DNA from: an uncultured Sphingomonas sp.
GTDB lineage: Bacteria > Pseudomonadota > Alphaproteobacteria > Sphingomonadales > Sphingomonadaceae
Length of the DNA stretch: 63,211 nucleotides
Direction of reading: 5' to 3'
NCBI GenBank assembly: GCA_913776255.1
Contig: CAJYLV010000012.1
Location: 1 to 63,211, forward strand
Positions 8,578 to 16,082 of the stretch are shown here, in pieces; the first letter of the stretch is position 1, and every line of letters starts with the position of its first letter. The notes beneath the pieces are model-generated. The model worked only from the letters and a program-made list of their open reading frames with translations, did not search any database and was not told the DNA's origin. The translations under genes were made by a program, and so were the position numbers.

Positions 8578-9429
8578 CTATTCGGCGGCGTCGGCGAGCG
8601 GCGGCGCGACCGCACCGTCGGCGAGCGCCTGCGCGGTCAGCGCGTCGATCACCGCGCGCAGCATCCGCGCGGTCGCGGCCGCGCCCGCCCCCGGCTGGTC
8701 GAGCCGCCGGTCGAGATAGAGCGCGCGGTCGATCTCGAGTTGGATCGCATGAATGCCGATCTGCGGCGCGGCGTGACGTTCGAGAATATGCCCGCCCGCA
8801 TAAGGGGTGTTAAGCATGTGGTGCAGCCCCTCGCGTCCCAGCGCCTCCTCGACACAGCCCACGAAGCGCGCGCCTGCGGCACGTCCGAACCGGTCGCCGA
8901 TCACCACCCGCGCCCGCCCGCCCGCGATCGGCGGCATCGAATGGACGTCGAGCAACACCGCACAGCCGAAGCGCGCGCGCGCCGCGGCCAGAACCTCCGC
9001 CAGCGTCTCGTGATACGGCCGGTGGTCGGCGGCGATCCGCGCCTCTACCTCCGCGGCGCTCAGCCGGCACCGCCACAATTCGCCCGCGGCGGCGGTGCGC
9101 CGCGGCACCAGCCCGATCCCCGCGCGCACCTTCGCCGACGCCCCGGCGCTGCGGCATGCCCCTTCGTCGAGCAAAGGATCGCGCTCGTGCTCGGCACGGT
9201 TCAGGTCGATCCACGCGCGCGGCGCCGTCTGGAGCAGCAACGTCTCGCGCTCACGCGCCGCCAGCGCGATCGCGTCGACGTGCCGATCCTCCAGCGCCGC
9301 CAGGCTCGCCAGCGGCGCGCGCAACGCCATGCGCAACGCCGGGGGATAGTCGCGCCCCGCATGCGGCACCGACAGCACCACCGGGCTTTCGGGCAGCATC
9401 TCGCCGAACGTGCGGAAGGAAGGCGTCAT
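8578..9429 (-). CDS. N-formylglutamate amidohydrolase family protein
   Basis: This zinc hydrolase family releases formate and glutamate from N-formylglutamate, the last step of one histidine degradation route; many relatives have uncertain substrates. The 283 residues contain the family's SVPHAGRDYPP near residue 20, EDRHVDA (about 47), IDLNRAEHERDP, a central DHRPYHETL and LLDVHSMPP near residue 165. No other hut genes lie nearby, so the histidine role is not supported by context. The gene converges on the small RNA and is divergent from cpdR. Confidence 0.87.
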   Translation of the reverse strand: MTPSFRTFGEMLPESPVVLSVPHAGRDYPPALRMALRAPLASLAALEDRHVDAIALAARERETLLLQTAPRAWIDLNRAEHERDPLLDEGACRSAGASAKVRAGIGLVPRRTAAAGELWRCRLSAAEVEARIAADHRPYHETLAEVLAAARARFGCAVLLDVHSMPPIAGGRARVVIGDRFGRAAGARFVGCVEEALGREGLHHMLNTPYAGGHILERHAAPQIGIHAIQLEIDRALYLDRRLDQPGAGAAATARMLRAVIDALTAQALADGAVAPPLADAAE

Positions 9430-9560
9430 TCCGCGCTACCCTATGGAAGCCGCCGCGCCGCTGCAACGTGTCGTCGTGGAGCGGGCGTTCACCATGTCCG
9501 CTGGTGGAAAAATCAACGTCGCTCGGGCATATAAAGCCGCGAATGGGAGTTGTGGACGCG

Positions 9561-9938
9561 ATGATACGGATTCTGCTGGCCGAAGACGATGCGGTGATGC
9601 GCGAATATCTCGGGCGTGCGCTCGAGCGGTCGGGCTATCACGTCACGTCGGTCGATCGCGGCACCGCCGCGCTGCCGCTGCTGGAAAGCGAGCGGTTCGA
9701 CCTCCTGCTCACCGACATCGTCATGCCCGAGATGGACGGGATCGAGCTGGCGCAGAAGGCGCAGGAGCTGGCGCCGGGGATGCGCGTGATGTTCATCACC
9801 GGCTTCGCGGCGGTGACGCTGAAGGCCGGCAATGCGATGCCGCAGGCGCGCGTCCTGTCGAAGCCGTTCCACCTGCGCGATCTGGTGCTGGAGGTCGACC
9901 GGCTGTTCGACACCGGCACCGCGAACGAGCTGATCTGA
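9561..9938 (+). CDS. cpdR: CpdR-like single-domain response regulator
   Basis: The 125-residue protein is a lone receiver domain: acidic pocket EDD at 8-10, phospho-acceptor Asp52 in TDIVMPEMDG, Thr in FITGFAA and Lys in LSKPF. In Caulobacter, unphosphorylated CpdR localises the ClpXP protease to the pole and primes substrates such as CtrA regulators; phosphorylation by CckA-ChpT switches it off. The short length with no output domain, together with ARVLSKPFHLRDLVLEVDRLF, is typical of CpdR in alphaproteobacteria. The start at 9561 gives the usual length; an in-frame ATG at 9544 is possible. The gene is monocistronic and followed by tRNA-Val. Confidence 0.9.
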   Translation: MIRILLAEDDAVMREYLGRALERSGYHVTSVDRGTAALPLLESERFDLLLTDIVMPEMDGIELAQKAQELAPGMRVMFITGFAAVTLKAGNAMPQARVLSKPFHLRDLVLEVDRLFDTGTANELI

Positions 9939-9969
9939 CGATAACGGCAACAAAAGCGTAAAAAGCCGC

Positions 9970-9997
9970 TTGCGCGCCCCCGACCCAGTCGTTAGAG
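9970..9997 (+). promoter_or_regulatory. Promoter of tRNA-Val
   Basis: TTGCGC (9970-9975) and TTAGAG (9992-9997) are spaced by 16 bases. The latter lies 15 bases before the first base of the mature tRNA, a normal distance. Confidence 0.5.
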
Positions 9998-10012
9998 GCG
10001 CACCCCTACGGA

Positions 10013-10087
10013 GGGCGTGTAGCTCAGTGGTAGAGCACTGTGTTGACATCGCAGGGGTCGCAAGTTCAATCCTTGCCACGCCCACCA
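10013..10087 (+). tRNA. tRNA-Val(GAC)
   Basis: This is a complete 75-base cloverleaf with acceptor arms GGGCGTG and CACGCCC, D arm AGCTCAGTGGTAGAGC, anticodon loop TTGACAT with anticodon GAC, T-loop TTCAATC and an encoded 3' CCA. It reads valine GUC and GUU codons. Confidence 0.96.
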
Positions 10088-10090
10088 TCT

Positions 10091-10128
10091 AAAAAGCCCC
10101 GGACGTCCTAGGACGTCCGGGGCTTTTT
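10091..10128. terminator. Bidirectional terminator
   Basis: This is a perfect palindrome with 18-base arms. Its outer ends are AAAAA and TTTTT, its GC-rich core is GCCCCGGACGTCC and the centre is TA. It ends tRNA-Val transcription on the plus strand and can also end the PEP-CTERM gene arriving from the right on the minus strand. Confidence 0.92.
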
Positions 10129-10198
10129 CAGTGTAGTTGACGACGCTACCCCGCCGCACCTCGACCGGTGCGAGGCGTCCACCACGAGCATGCGCCGG

Positions 10199-10780
10199 TC
10201 AGACGTAGCGCAACACGGTCTTCCGGCGCAGCGCATAACCGACCACGCCGAAGCCAAGGATCATCAGCGCCCAGCTTGCCGGTTCGGGCACCCCGGCGGC
10301 GGCGGCAAATCGCACGTTGGACGCGGCGCTCACCGTCACCTTCCCCGCACCGGTCGAGAAGCTGTATGGCGTCGCGACCGCGTCGGCGATCGTCGACGAA
10401 AAGCTGCTGCGGCCATCGTAGGTCAGAAAGTCGTTCGTCTGAAGCAGCGTCCGGAACGATCCGCCGGTCGACAGCGCGAACCCGCCGGTCCCGGCAAACC
10501 GGTTGACGAAAAAAACGTTGCTGCCATCGATCAGCGACGAGACGCCGTTTACCGTAAACGTCAACGACGACAGCGTCACCGCTGTCACCGAACTATCGGG
10601 ATTGAAATAATCGGCAGTATCGCCGATGCCAGCGAGCGCGGCGAAACCGGAAAAATCCTGCCCTCCCACGCTTCCGGAATAATCTCCCGTAATCGTGTAC
10701 ACGATGGGGACTGCGTTTGCAGCGACGGGTGCACATATGGCAGAGACGCCGAGCACGGCGACAAAGAATCGTTTCTTCAT
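10199..10780 (-). CDS. PEPxxWA-CTERM sorting domain protein
   Basis: The product (193 residues) starts with a signal peptide (MKKRFF followed by a hydrophobic stretch ending ANA) and ends with VPEPASWALM, a transmembrane stretch and a basic RRK cluster. That is the sorting tail used by the exosortase/archaeosortase-like system that anchors or processes surface proteins in exopolysaccharide producers. The middle is a low-charge, beta-rich Ser/Gly/Thr domain without recognised catalytic residues. No exosortase gene is in the window. A second protein of the class is encoded at 18885-19607. Confidence 0.9.
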   Translation of the reverse strand: MKKRFFVAVLGVSAICAPVAANAVPIVYTITGDYSGSVGGQDFSGFAALAGIGDTADYFNPDSSVTAVTLSSLTFTVNGVSSLIDGSNVFFVNRFAGTGGFALSTGGSFRTLLQTNDFLTYDGRSSFSSTIADAVATPYSFSTGAGKVTVSAASNVRFAAAAGVPEPASWALMILGFGVVGYALRRKTVLRYV

Positions 10781-10908
10781 GACTCTCCCCTGTTAAGCAT
10801 CGTTGTTATAGCATTTCGGGAAAGAACGACCAGAGAAACGACGCACGACTGGCGGAATTGTAAGTTAAACCGGACCGGCGGCCGCCCGGCGACGACCGCC
10901 CGCGGCGG

Positions 10909-11934
10909 TCAGTCCGCCAGCTCCGCACGAACGAGCGCCGCGCCTTCCGCCAGCGCGTGCAGCTTGCCACGCGCGACCGCGCGCGACAGCGGCGCCATCC
11001 CGCAATTGGTCGCGGGCAGCAGCTTGTCGGCATCGACGAACGCCAGCGCCTTGCGCAACGTGTCGGCGACCTGCTCCGGCGTTTCGACCGTATCGGTCGC
11101 GACGTCGATCGCGCCGACCATCACCTTCTTGCCGCGCACCAGCTCGATCAGCTCCATCGGCACGCGCGAATTCTGACATTCCAGCGAGATGATATCGATC
11201 GTCGATGCCTGGAGGTTGGGGAAGGTCTGCTCATATTGCCGCCACTCGGCACCCAGCGTCTTCTTCCAGTCGGTATTGGCCTTAATTCCATAGCCATAGC
11301 AGATGTGCACCGCGGTTTCGGCGGTCAGCCCCTCGGCGGCACGCTCCAGCGTCTTGATGCCCCAGTCGTTAGCCTCGTCGAAGAAGACGTTGAACGCCGG
11401 CTCGTCAAACTGGATGATGTCGACGCCGGCCGCCTCCAGCTCGCGCGCTTCCTCGTTCAGCAGGCAGGCGAACTCCCACGCCAGCTTCTCGCGGCTGCGG
11501 TAATGGTCGTCGTAGAGCGTATCGATCATCGTCATCGGCCCCGGCAGCGTCCATTTGATCGGCTGGTCGGTCTGCGCGCGCAGGAATTTGGCGTCCTCGA
11601 CGAACACCGGCGCGGGGCGCGACACCGCGCCGGTGACGGTCGGCACGCTCGCATCATAGCGGTTGCGGATTCGGACCACCTCGCGCTTCGTGAAGTCGAC
11701 CCCGCTCAGATGCTCGACGAAGGTCGTGACGAAATGCTGGCGGGTCTGTTCGCCGTCGCCGACGATCGTGATCCCGGCCTGCCGCTGGTCCTCCACCGCG
11801 AGCCGCAGCGCGTCGCGCTTCCCGCTCGCCAGTTCCGCTCCCTCCAGCCGCCACGGCGACCAAAGGGTTTCGGGCTGTGCGAGCCAGCCGGGCTTGGGCA
11901 GGCTGCCCGCGGTCGTCGTCGGCAATAACGTCAT
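10909..11934 (-). CDS. mesD: Core MetE-like, folate-independent methionine synthase (MesD)
   Basis: The protein (341 residues) corresponds to only the catalytic C-terminal barrel of cobalamin-independent methionine synthase. The zinc ligands are visible: His210 and Cys212 in HICYGYG, Glu252 in SLECQ and Cys311 in TNCGM. The homocysteine-binding IQFDEP motif is near 174-179. The N-terminal folate-binding half of MetE is absent. Stand-alone proteins of this type paired with DUF1852 are the MesD family, reported to make methionine without a folate methyl donor and to require MesX and oxygen. The start at 11934 has an AGAAGG site. The mesX stop lies 29 bases upstream, and a cobalamin riboswitch leads the operon. 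Confidence 0.88.
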   Translation of the reverse strand: MTLLPTTTAGSLPKPGWLAQPETLWSPWRLEGAELASGKRDALRLAVEDQRQAGITIVGDGEQTRQHFVTTFVEHLSGVDFTKREVVRIRNRYDASVPTVTGAVSRPAPVFVEDAKFLRAQTDQPIKWTLPGPMTMIDTLYDDHYRSREKLAWEFACLLNEEARELEAAGVDIIQFDEPAFNVFFDEANDWGIKTLERAAEGLTAETAVHICYGYGIKANTDWKKTLGAEWRQYEQTFPNLQASTIDIISLECQNSRVPMELIELVRGKKVMVGAIDVATDTVETPEQVADTLRKALAFVDADKLLPATNCGMAPLSRAVARGKLHALAEGAALVRAELAD

Positions 11935-11963
11935 GGTCGATACCTTCTCGGCAAGTGTCTGGA

Positions 11964-12950
11964 TCAAAGGCCGCAGGTCGCGGACCAGCGCGCGAGCGCC
12001 ACGCCATGCGGCTTGATGAACTGTTCTTCGGCGAAGCGGCCCTGCTCGACGGCGAGCCGGCTGCGCTCCTCGCGGTCGTAGACGATGCGGGTCAGCGAAT
12101 AGTCCTGATAGCTCAGGCTCGGACGATAATGTTCGGCGGCGACCGAATTGGCGTTGTAGATCTCGGGCCGGTAGATCTTCTGGAACGTCTCCATCGTGCT
12201 GATCGTGCTGGCGAGTTCGAGGTCGGTATAGTCGCCGACCAGATCGCCGATATGGTAGAAGGCGAGCGGCGCGACGCTGTGCGGCGGCATGAAATAGCGC
12301 ACCGTCATGCCCATCTTCGCGAAATAGCCGTCGGTGGCCGAGAAATCGTCGTTGCGATATTCGACCCCGAGGATCGGATGGGCATTGGCGGTGCGGTGAT
12401 AGATCTGCTTGCTCGATACGCTCAGGCAGATCACCGGCGGCTTGCTGAAATGAGCGCGATACGCGTCCGACTTCAGGAAATGCTTGAACAGATTGCCGTG
12501 CAGCGCGCCGAACTGCTCGGGCAGCCCGGCCGGTCCGTGCTGGCGGACATGCGCGGGCATCACGACGCTGAAATCATAGTCGCGGATATACGACGAGAAA
12601 TTGTTGCCGACGATGCCGTCGGTGCGCGTTCCCTTCCGCCGGTCGACCACCGCGGTGTGCAGGATCTCGATCAGCGGAAAGGCGTCGTCCTGTGCGGCAT
12701 CGCCGATCCGCAGCGCCGCCGAAATGATGCTCAGCTCGACCGCATAACGGTCACCCGCCGGATTGTCCCAATGCATCAGCGCGTTGAAGCGATGATCGAT
12801 CATCGCCAGCGTCTTGCGCAGATTCTCCTGACGGTCGTCCCCGCGCGCCAGGTTCGCGAAATTGGTGGTGATGCGCGTGTTGTCGGCGGGACGATAATCC
12901 TCGTCGAAGGCGATGCTGCTGATCGTGAACGTGAAGCCGCTATCCGTCAT
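11964..12950 (-). CDS. mesX: DUF1852 protein MesX, partner of MesD
   Basis: This 328-residue protein belongs to DUF1852. Recognisable family stretches include FTISSIAFDEDY near the N-terminus, TTNFANLARG, NALMHWDNP, VVMPAHVRQHGPAGLPEQFG and SVSSKQIYHRT. Genetic work on related bacteria linked DUF1852 to the function of MesD, possibly supplying or activating the methyl donor; its reaction is not known. It has no signal peptide, so it should be cytoplasmic. The ATG at 12950 follows AGGTGAGTC. It is the first gene of a two-gene operon, with about 130 bases of leader after the riboswitch. Confidence 0.88.
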   Translation of the reverse strand: MTDSGFTFTISSIAFDEDYRPADNTRITTNFANLARGDDRQENLRKTLAMIDHRFNALMHWDNPAGDRYAVELSIISAALRIGDAAQDDAFPLIEILHTAVVDRRKGTRTDGIVGNNFSSYIRDYDFSVVMPAHVRQHGPAGLPEQFGALHGNLFKHFLKSDAYRAHFSKPPVICLSVSSKQIYHRTANAHPILGVEYRNDDFSATDGYFAKMGMTVRYFMPPHSVAPLAFYHIGDLVGDYTDLELASTISTMETFQKIYRPEIYNANSVAAEHYRPSLSYQDYSLTRIVYDREERSRLAVEQGRFAEEQFIKPHGVALARWSATCGL

Positions 12951-13079
12951 GACTCACCTGCTTGTTACGGACAGGGGTCGGGGAAGAGCGCGCCGGGCGT
13001 GATCCGGCGCACATGGCCATCGCCACGCGCCGTGCGTCAAGCGCGATCCATCGGAGGACCCCCCGTCCGAGGAACGTTA

Positions 13080-13280
13080 TCGCGTCGGAGGCAGGTCTCC
13101 TGGCTCACGGGTCGACGCGGTGGCTCCGGCCTTCCCAGGCGCCTCGCGAGCGCCCAGTGACACGAAATGGAGCCGCCGCTCGCCGCTTACAGTTGCGGGG
13201 GCAGCGCCGGACTCTGCCCCGAGGAGCATCACCGGCTTCCCGTCTTAGCCTCACCGCCATGCCTGGGATGAGGAACCTCG
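13080..13280 (-). promoter_or_regulatory. Cobalamin (AdoCbl) riboswitch
   Basis: Read on the minus strand, the leader carries the conserved elements in order: GACGGGAAGCCGGTG, GGCGCTGCCCCCGCAACTG, the TGTAAGCGGCGAG segment, GTCACTGGG, TGGGAAGGCC and finally the B12 box GAGCCAGGAGACCTGCC (plus-strand 13090-13106). Outer limits are approximate because the P1 stem was not folded. It precedes mesX-mesD, so abundant B12 should shut down these B12-independent enzymes when a B12-dependent synthase can work. MetH itself is not in the window. Confidence 0.95.
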
Positions 13281-13288
13281 ACACCGCG

Positions 13289-13345
13289 CTTGAACACGAT
13301 CGCCGGCCGCCTGTCAAGAAAGATATAAAGACATCCTTATATCTT
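13289..13345 (-). promoter_or_regulatory. Putative promoter and palindromic operator of the mesXD leader
   Basis: On the minus strand TTGACA (plus-strand 13312-13317) lies 17 bases from TTCAAG (13289-13294), a good -35 with a poor -10. Immediately upstream is a perfect inverted repeat, AAGATATAA and TTATATCTT separated by eight bases (13320-13345), unusually AT-rich for this genome. It could bind a second regulator besides the riboswitch. ArsR-type SahR regulators of the methionine cycle use AT-rich palindromes, but that match is only suggestive. Confidence 0.5.
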
Positions 13346-13378
13346 GATATTGGGTGATCGGGTGAGAGATCGCCAAAT

Positions 13379-13397
13379 CGGGTCCGTAACGGACCCG
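13379..13397. promoter_or_regulatory. Inverted repeat upstream of the M48 operon
   Basis: CGGGTCCG and CGGACCCG are separated by TAA. The palindrome lies 70-90 bases before the first gene of the plus-strand operon and is a possible operator or RNA hairpin. It has no T tract to make it a terminator. Confidence 0.35.
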
Positions 13398-13467
13398 GAT
13401 GCTTGTTGGTGTCATGATCGTGCGATAGCACTGCCGGGTCCGCGGGGGCGGGCCGGGGGAATAAGCG

Positions 13468-14232
13468 ATGGGGATGAAGGCACGCCTTGCGGCGGCCATG
13501 ATGCTGGCCGCGCTCGTCGCGCAGACCGCGGCGGCGCAGGAACATACCGCGGTGAAGGCCGGCTTCACGCTGCCGGCGCACAGCGGCAAGAAGATCCTGC
13601 TGTTTCGCCCGACGGTGCGCGTCGGCGCGCAGTCCACCGGCGGGCTGTTCGAGCCCAATGGCGACTGGACCGACCAGGCGCGCGCCAATCTGGAAAGCGC
13701 GCTCGCCGCACGACAGGCGGCACTGGGCAACACGGTCGTCGCCGCACCCGCGGCGCTGGGCGACGAGGCGCGGCTGGTCGAGGAATATCAGTCGCTGTTC
13801 GGCGCGCTGTCGCAGGCGGTGATCGAATATCAGTTCTTCCGCGGCAACCGCCTGCCGACCAAGAAGAAGGACAACAAGGCCGGCGTGTTCGACTGGTCGC
13901 TGGGCAGCGGCGTCGCCGCGCTGCCGGGCGCGAAGGATGCCGATTACGCACTGTTCCTCTACAACAAGGACGCTTACGGCTCGACCGGGCGCAAGGTCCT
14001 GCAGGTGCTCGCGCTGCTCGGCCCCGGCATCGCGATCAAGTCCGGCGAACATGCCGGCTTCGCGGGGCTGGTCGATCTGAAGACCGGCGACGTGCTGTGG
14101 CTCAACGCCGACATGGCGATGGGCGGCGACGTGCGCACCGCCGACGGCGCGCAGAAGCGCGTCGGGCAGTTGCTGGAGGAATTTCCGGGCAGCGACGCCA
14201 CGCCGGCCATCCCCGCCGCGACGAAGCGCTGA
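13468..14232 (+). CDS. Unrecognised exported protein, first gene of the M48 operon
   Basis: I do not recognise the family. The 254 residues begin with a clear signal peptide (MKARLAAAMMLAALVAQTAAAQ), so the mature protein should be periplasmic. Features include SGKKILLFRPTVRVGAQS, an Ala-rich helix after DWTDQARANLESALAAR, and a C-terminal part with GLVDLKTGDVLWLN. That last stretch resembles proteins that report on cell-envelope lipoproteins, but this is a weak impression. The start could be 13468 or the ATG at 13474. Its stop shares one base with the start of the M48 peptidase (TGATG at 14230-14234), indicating a coupled operon. Confidence 0.7.
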   Translation: MGMKARLAAAMMLAALVAQTAAAQEHTAVKAGFTLPAHSGKKILLFRPTVRVGAQSTGGLFEPNGDWTDQARANLESALAARQAALGNTVVAAPAALGDEARLVEEYQSLFGALSQAVIEYQFFRGNRLPTKKKDNKAGVFDWSLGSGVAALPGAKDADYALFLYNKDAYGSTGRKVLQVLALLGPGIAIKSGEHAGFAGLVDLKTGDVLWLNADMAMGGDVRTADGAQKRVGQLLEEFPGSDATPAIPAATKR

Positions 14233-15431
14233 TGCGCCGCCTCGCCGCGCTTTGCGCCTGCCTCGCCACCGCTGCGCCAGCGGCGCCGACGACGACGCCT
14301 GCGCCGCTGCCGCCGCCCTATACCGGCGCCTATCAGCCGCAGGGCGTCGACGAGATCGGTCTGTGGAAGCAGCTGGACGAGGACGAGCGCATGCTCGCCA
14401 ACTCGCCGATCCTGATCCGCGACGAGGCACTCAACGCCTATGTCCGCGGCGTGCTGTGCGCCACCGTCGGCGCGGATCGGTGCAAGGCCGCGCGGCTCTA
14501 CATCCTGCGCACGCCGTTGTTCAACGCGAGCATGGCCCCCAACGGCACGCTGCGCGTCTTCTCCGGCCTGTTGCTCCGCGTCCGCAGCGAGGCCGAGCTC
14601 GGCGCGGTGCTCGGCCATGAGTTCGGCCATTTCGAGCAGCGCCATACGCTCGCGCGCTTCAGGGCACACCGCAGCGGCACCGATCTTCTCAGCTGGGCCG
14701 CCGTCCTCGCCAGCATGGTGCCCTATGCGGGCGGCGCGTACAATTTCCAGACGATGCAGATCTCGGTCTATGGCCGGCTTGCGCACTTCAGCCGCGATCA
14801 GGAACGCGAGGCCGATCTGCACGGGATCGGCTATCTCAACGGCAGCGCGCTGCGCCCGCAATCCGCGGCGGTCGTCTGGCAGAACGTAATGACCGAGGCG
14901 GAGCGTTCCGCCGCCGCGCGCGGGCAGGCACACCCGCGCTTCGACCGCATCCCGTTCTTCGCCTCGCATCCGTCCGACGCCGAACGCGCGACGACGATGG
15001 CGTCGCTTGCGGTGCCCGACGGCGCGACGCGCGACGACGGGGCGGCGCGCTATGCCGCCGCGCTTGCGCCCTGGCTGCCGTTGTTCCTCGACGACCAGAT
15101 CAAGCTCAACGACTTCGGCGCCAGCGAGTATCTGATTGGGATGCTCGGCGAGCGTGGCGCGACCGCGCCGCTGTGGGTGGCGCGCGGCGACCTGTACCGT
15201 GCGCGCGGCTATCCGCGCGATCTGGTGTCGGCCGCCGAATTCTACGCCAACGCCGCTGCGCTCGATCCGTCGCTGGCGGAGGCGCAGCGCGGGCTCGGGC
15301 TCGCGCTCATCAAGACCGGGCGGCGCACCGAAGGCGTCGCGGCGCTGCGCCGCTATCTCCAGCTCAAACCCGATGCACCCGATGCCGCGATGCTCGGCAC
15401 GTTGGTTGCCACGCCAGCACAGGGCCAATGA
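14232..15431 (+). CDS. Exported M48 family zinc metallopeptidase with C-terminal TPR
   Basis: The protein (399 residues) has a signal peptide-like N-terminus, then an M48 peptidase domain with the zinc site HEFGH at 129-133 and the third ligand Glu193 in EREAD. In the remaining third, repeats such as YRARGYPRDLVSAAEFYANAAALDPSLAEAQ and LQLKPDAPDA form TPR-like helices. M48 proteins with TPRs (BepA-like) act in the periplasm on outer-membrane protein assembly and quality control. A role of that kind is plausible but inferred. The gene overlaps both neighbours by one and four bases, so the three products are probably made together. Confidence 0.87.
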   Translation: MRRLAALCACLATAAPAAPTTTPAPLPPPYTGAYQPQGVDEIGLWKQLDEDERMLANSPILIRDEALNAYVRGVLCATVGADRCKAARLYILRTPLFNASMAPNGTLRVFSGLLLRVRSEAELGAVLGHEFGHFEQRHTLARFRAHRSGTDLLSWAAVLASMVPYAGGAYNFQTMQISVYGRLAHFSRDQEREADLHGIGYLNGSALRPQSAAVVWQNVMTEAERSAAARGQAHPRFDRIPFFASHPSDAERATTMASLAVPDGATRDDGAARYAAALAPWLPLFLDDQIKLNDFGASEYLIGMLGERGATAPLWVARGDLYRARGYPRDLVSAAEFYANAAALDPSLAEAQRGLGLALIKTGRRTEGVAALRRYLQLKPDAPDAAMLGTLVATPAQGQ

Positions 15432-16036
15432 CCATGACGACGACGATCAACACCACCGCCCTCGCGCTCGTCGCGGCCTTCACGCTGCTGGCCGGCGGCG
15501 CGGCCGGCGCGCACGGCTATCGCGAACAGGGCAAACCCGCCGCGGTCGCCGCCGCGACGCTGGTCGTGACGCCGTCGCGCGACTGGAACCAGCTGTCGGT
15601 CAAACGGGGCAAGAAGGCCGAAGTGTGGACGCTCGACGGCGAACAGCTCGATCAGGTCACCTTCTATGGCGGGATCGCACCGGGCGAGCCGCTGATCCGC
15701 GAGCGCGACAAGAAGCACAAGCCGCTGCCGACGTTCACGCGCGAGACGCTGCTCGCAGAAGTGCCCGGGCTGCTCGAATCGACCTATCGCACCGATCGCG
15801 CGATCGCCAGCTTCACGCTGCTGGACGCGCGCCCCGAGCGGTTCCTCGGCACCGACGGCATCCGCTTCGCCTATGAATATGTCGACGACGACAATCTGCC
15901 CCGCAAGGGCGAGGCGCGCGCGGCGCTGGTCAAGGGGCTGCTCTACATGGCGACGCTCGACGCGCCGCGGCTGCATTATTTCGACCGCGTCGCCCCCGAC
16001 TTCCGCGCGCTCGCCGACAGCGCGACGCTGCGCTGA
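15428..16036 (+). CDS. Unrecognised exported protein, third gene of the M48 operon
   Basis: The 202-residue product has a signal peptide (ALALVAAFTLLAGGAAGAHG) and no family that I can name. The mature part contains TLVVTPSRDWNQLSVKRGKK, WTLDGEQLDQVTFYGG, FTLLDARPERFLGTDGIRF and a late hydrophobic GLLYMATLDAPRLHYFDR. Its start overlaps the peptidase stop (ATGA at 15428-15431), so it is translated in step with the M48 enzyme and may be a substrate, inhibitor or partner. A periplasmic or outer-membrane-attached location fits; no lipobox cysteine was seen. Confidence 0.72.
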   Translation: MTMTTTINTTALALVAAFTLLAGGAAGAHGYREQGKPAAVAAATLVVTPSRDWNQLSVKRGKKAEVWTLDGEQLDQVTFYGGIAPGEPLIRERDKKHKPLPTFTRETLLAEVPGLLESTYRTDRAIASFTLLDARPERFLGTDGIRFAYEYVDDDNLPRKGEARAALVKGLLYMATLDAPRLHYFDRVAPDFRALADSATLR

Positions 16037-16082
16037 GCCGCCCGTATTGACCCGATCGCGTGCCTGGCCGAAGGCACGGATC

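Noticed and set aside
12962..13357. 131-codon plus-strand frame across the cobalamin leader
   Set aside because: It is the reverse strand of a well-conserved riboswitch and contains no recognisable protein features.
13379..13397. Terminator after the mesXD promoter region
   Set aside because: The palindrome has no T tract on either side and lies upstream of, not downstream from, the flanking transcripts.
15873..16082. N-terminal extension of threonine aldolase (403 codons)
   Set aside because: The extension overlaps the preceding exported protein gene in another frame, and aldolase homology starts exactly at the ATG at 16083.
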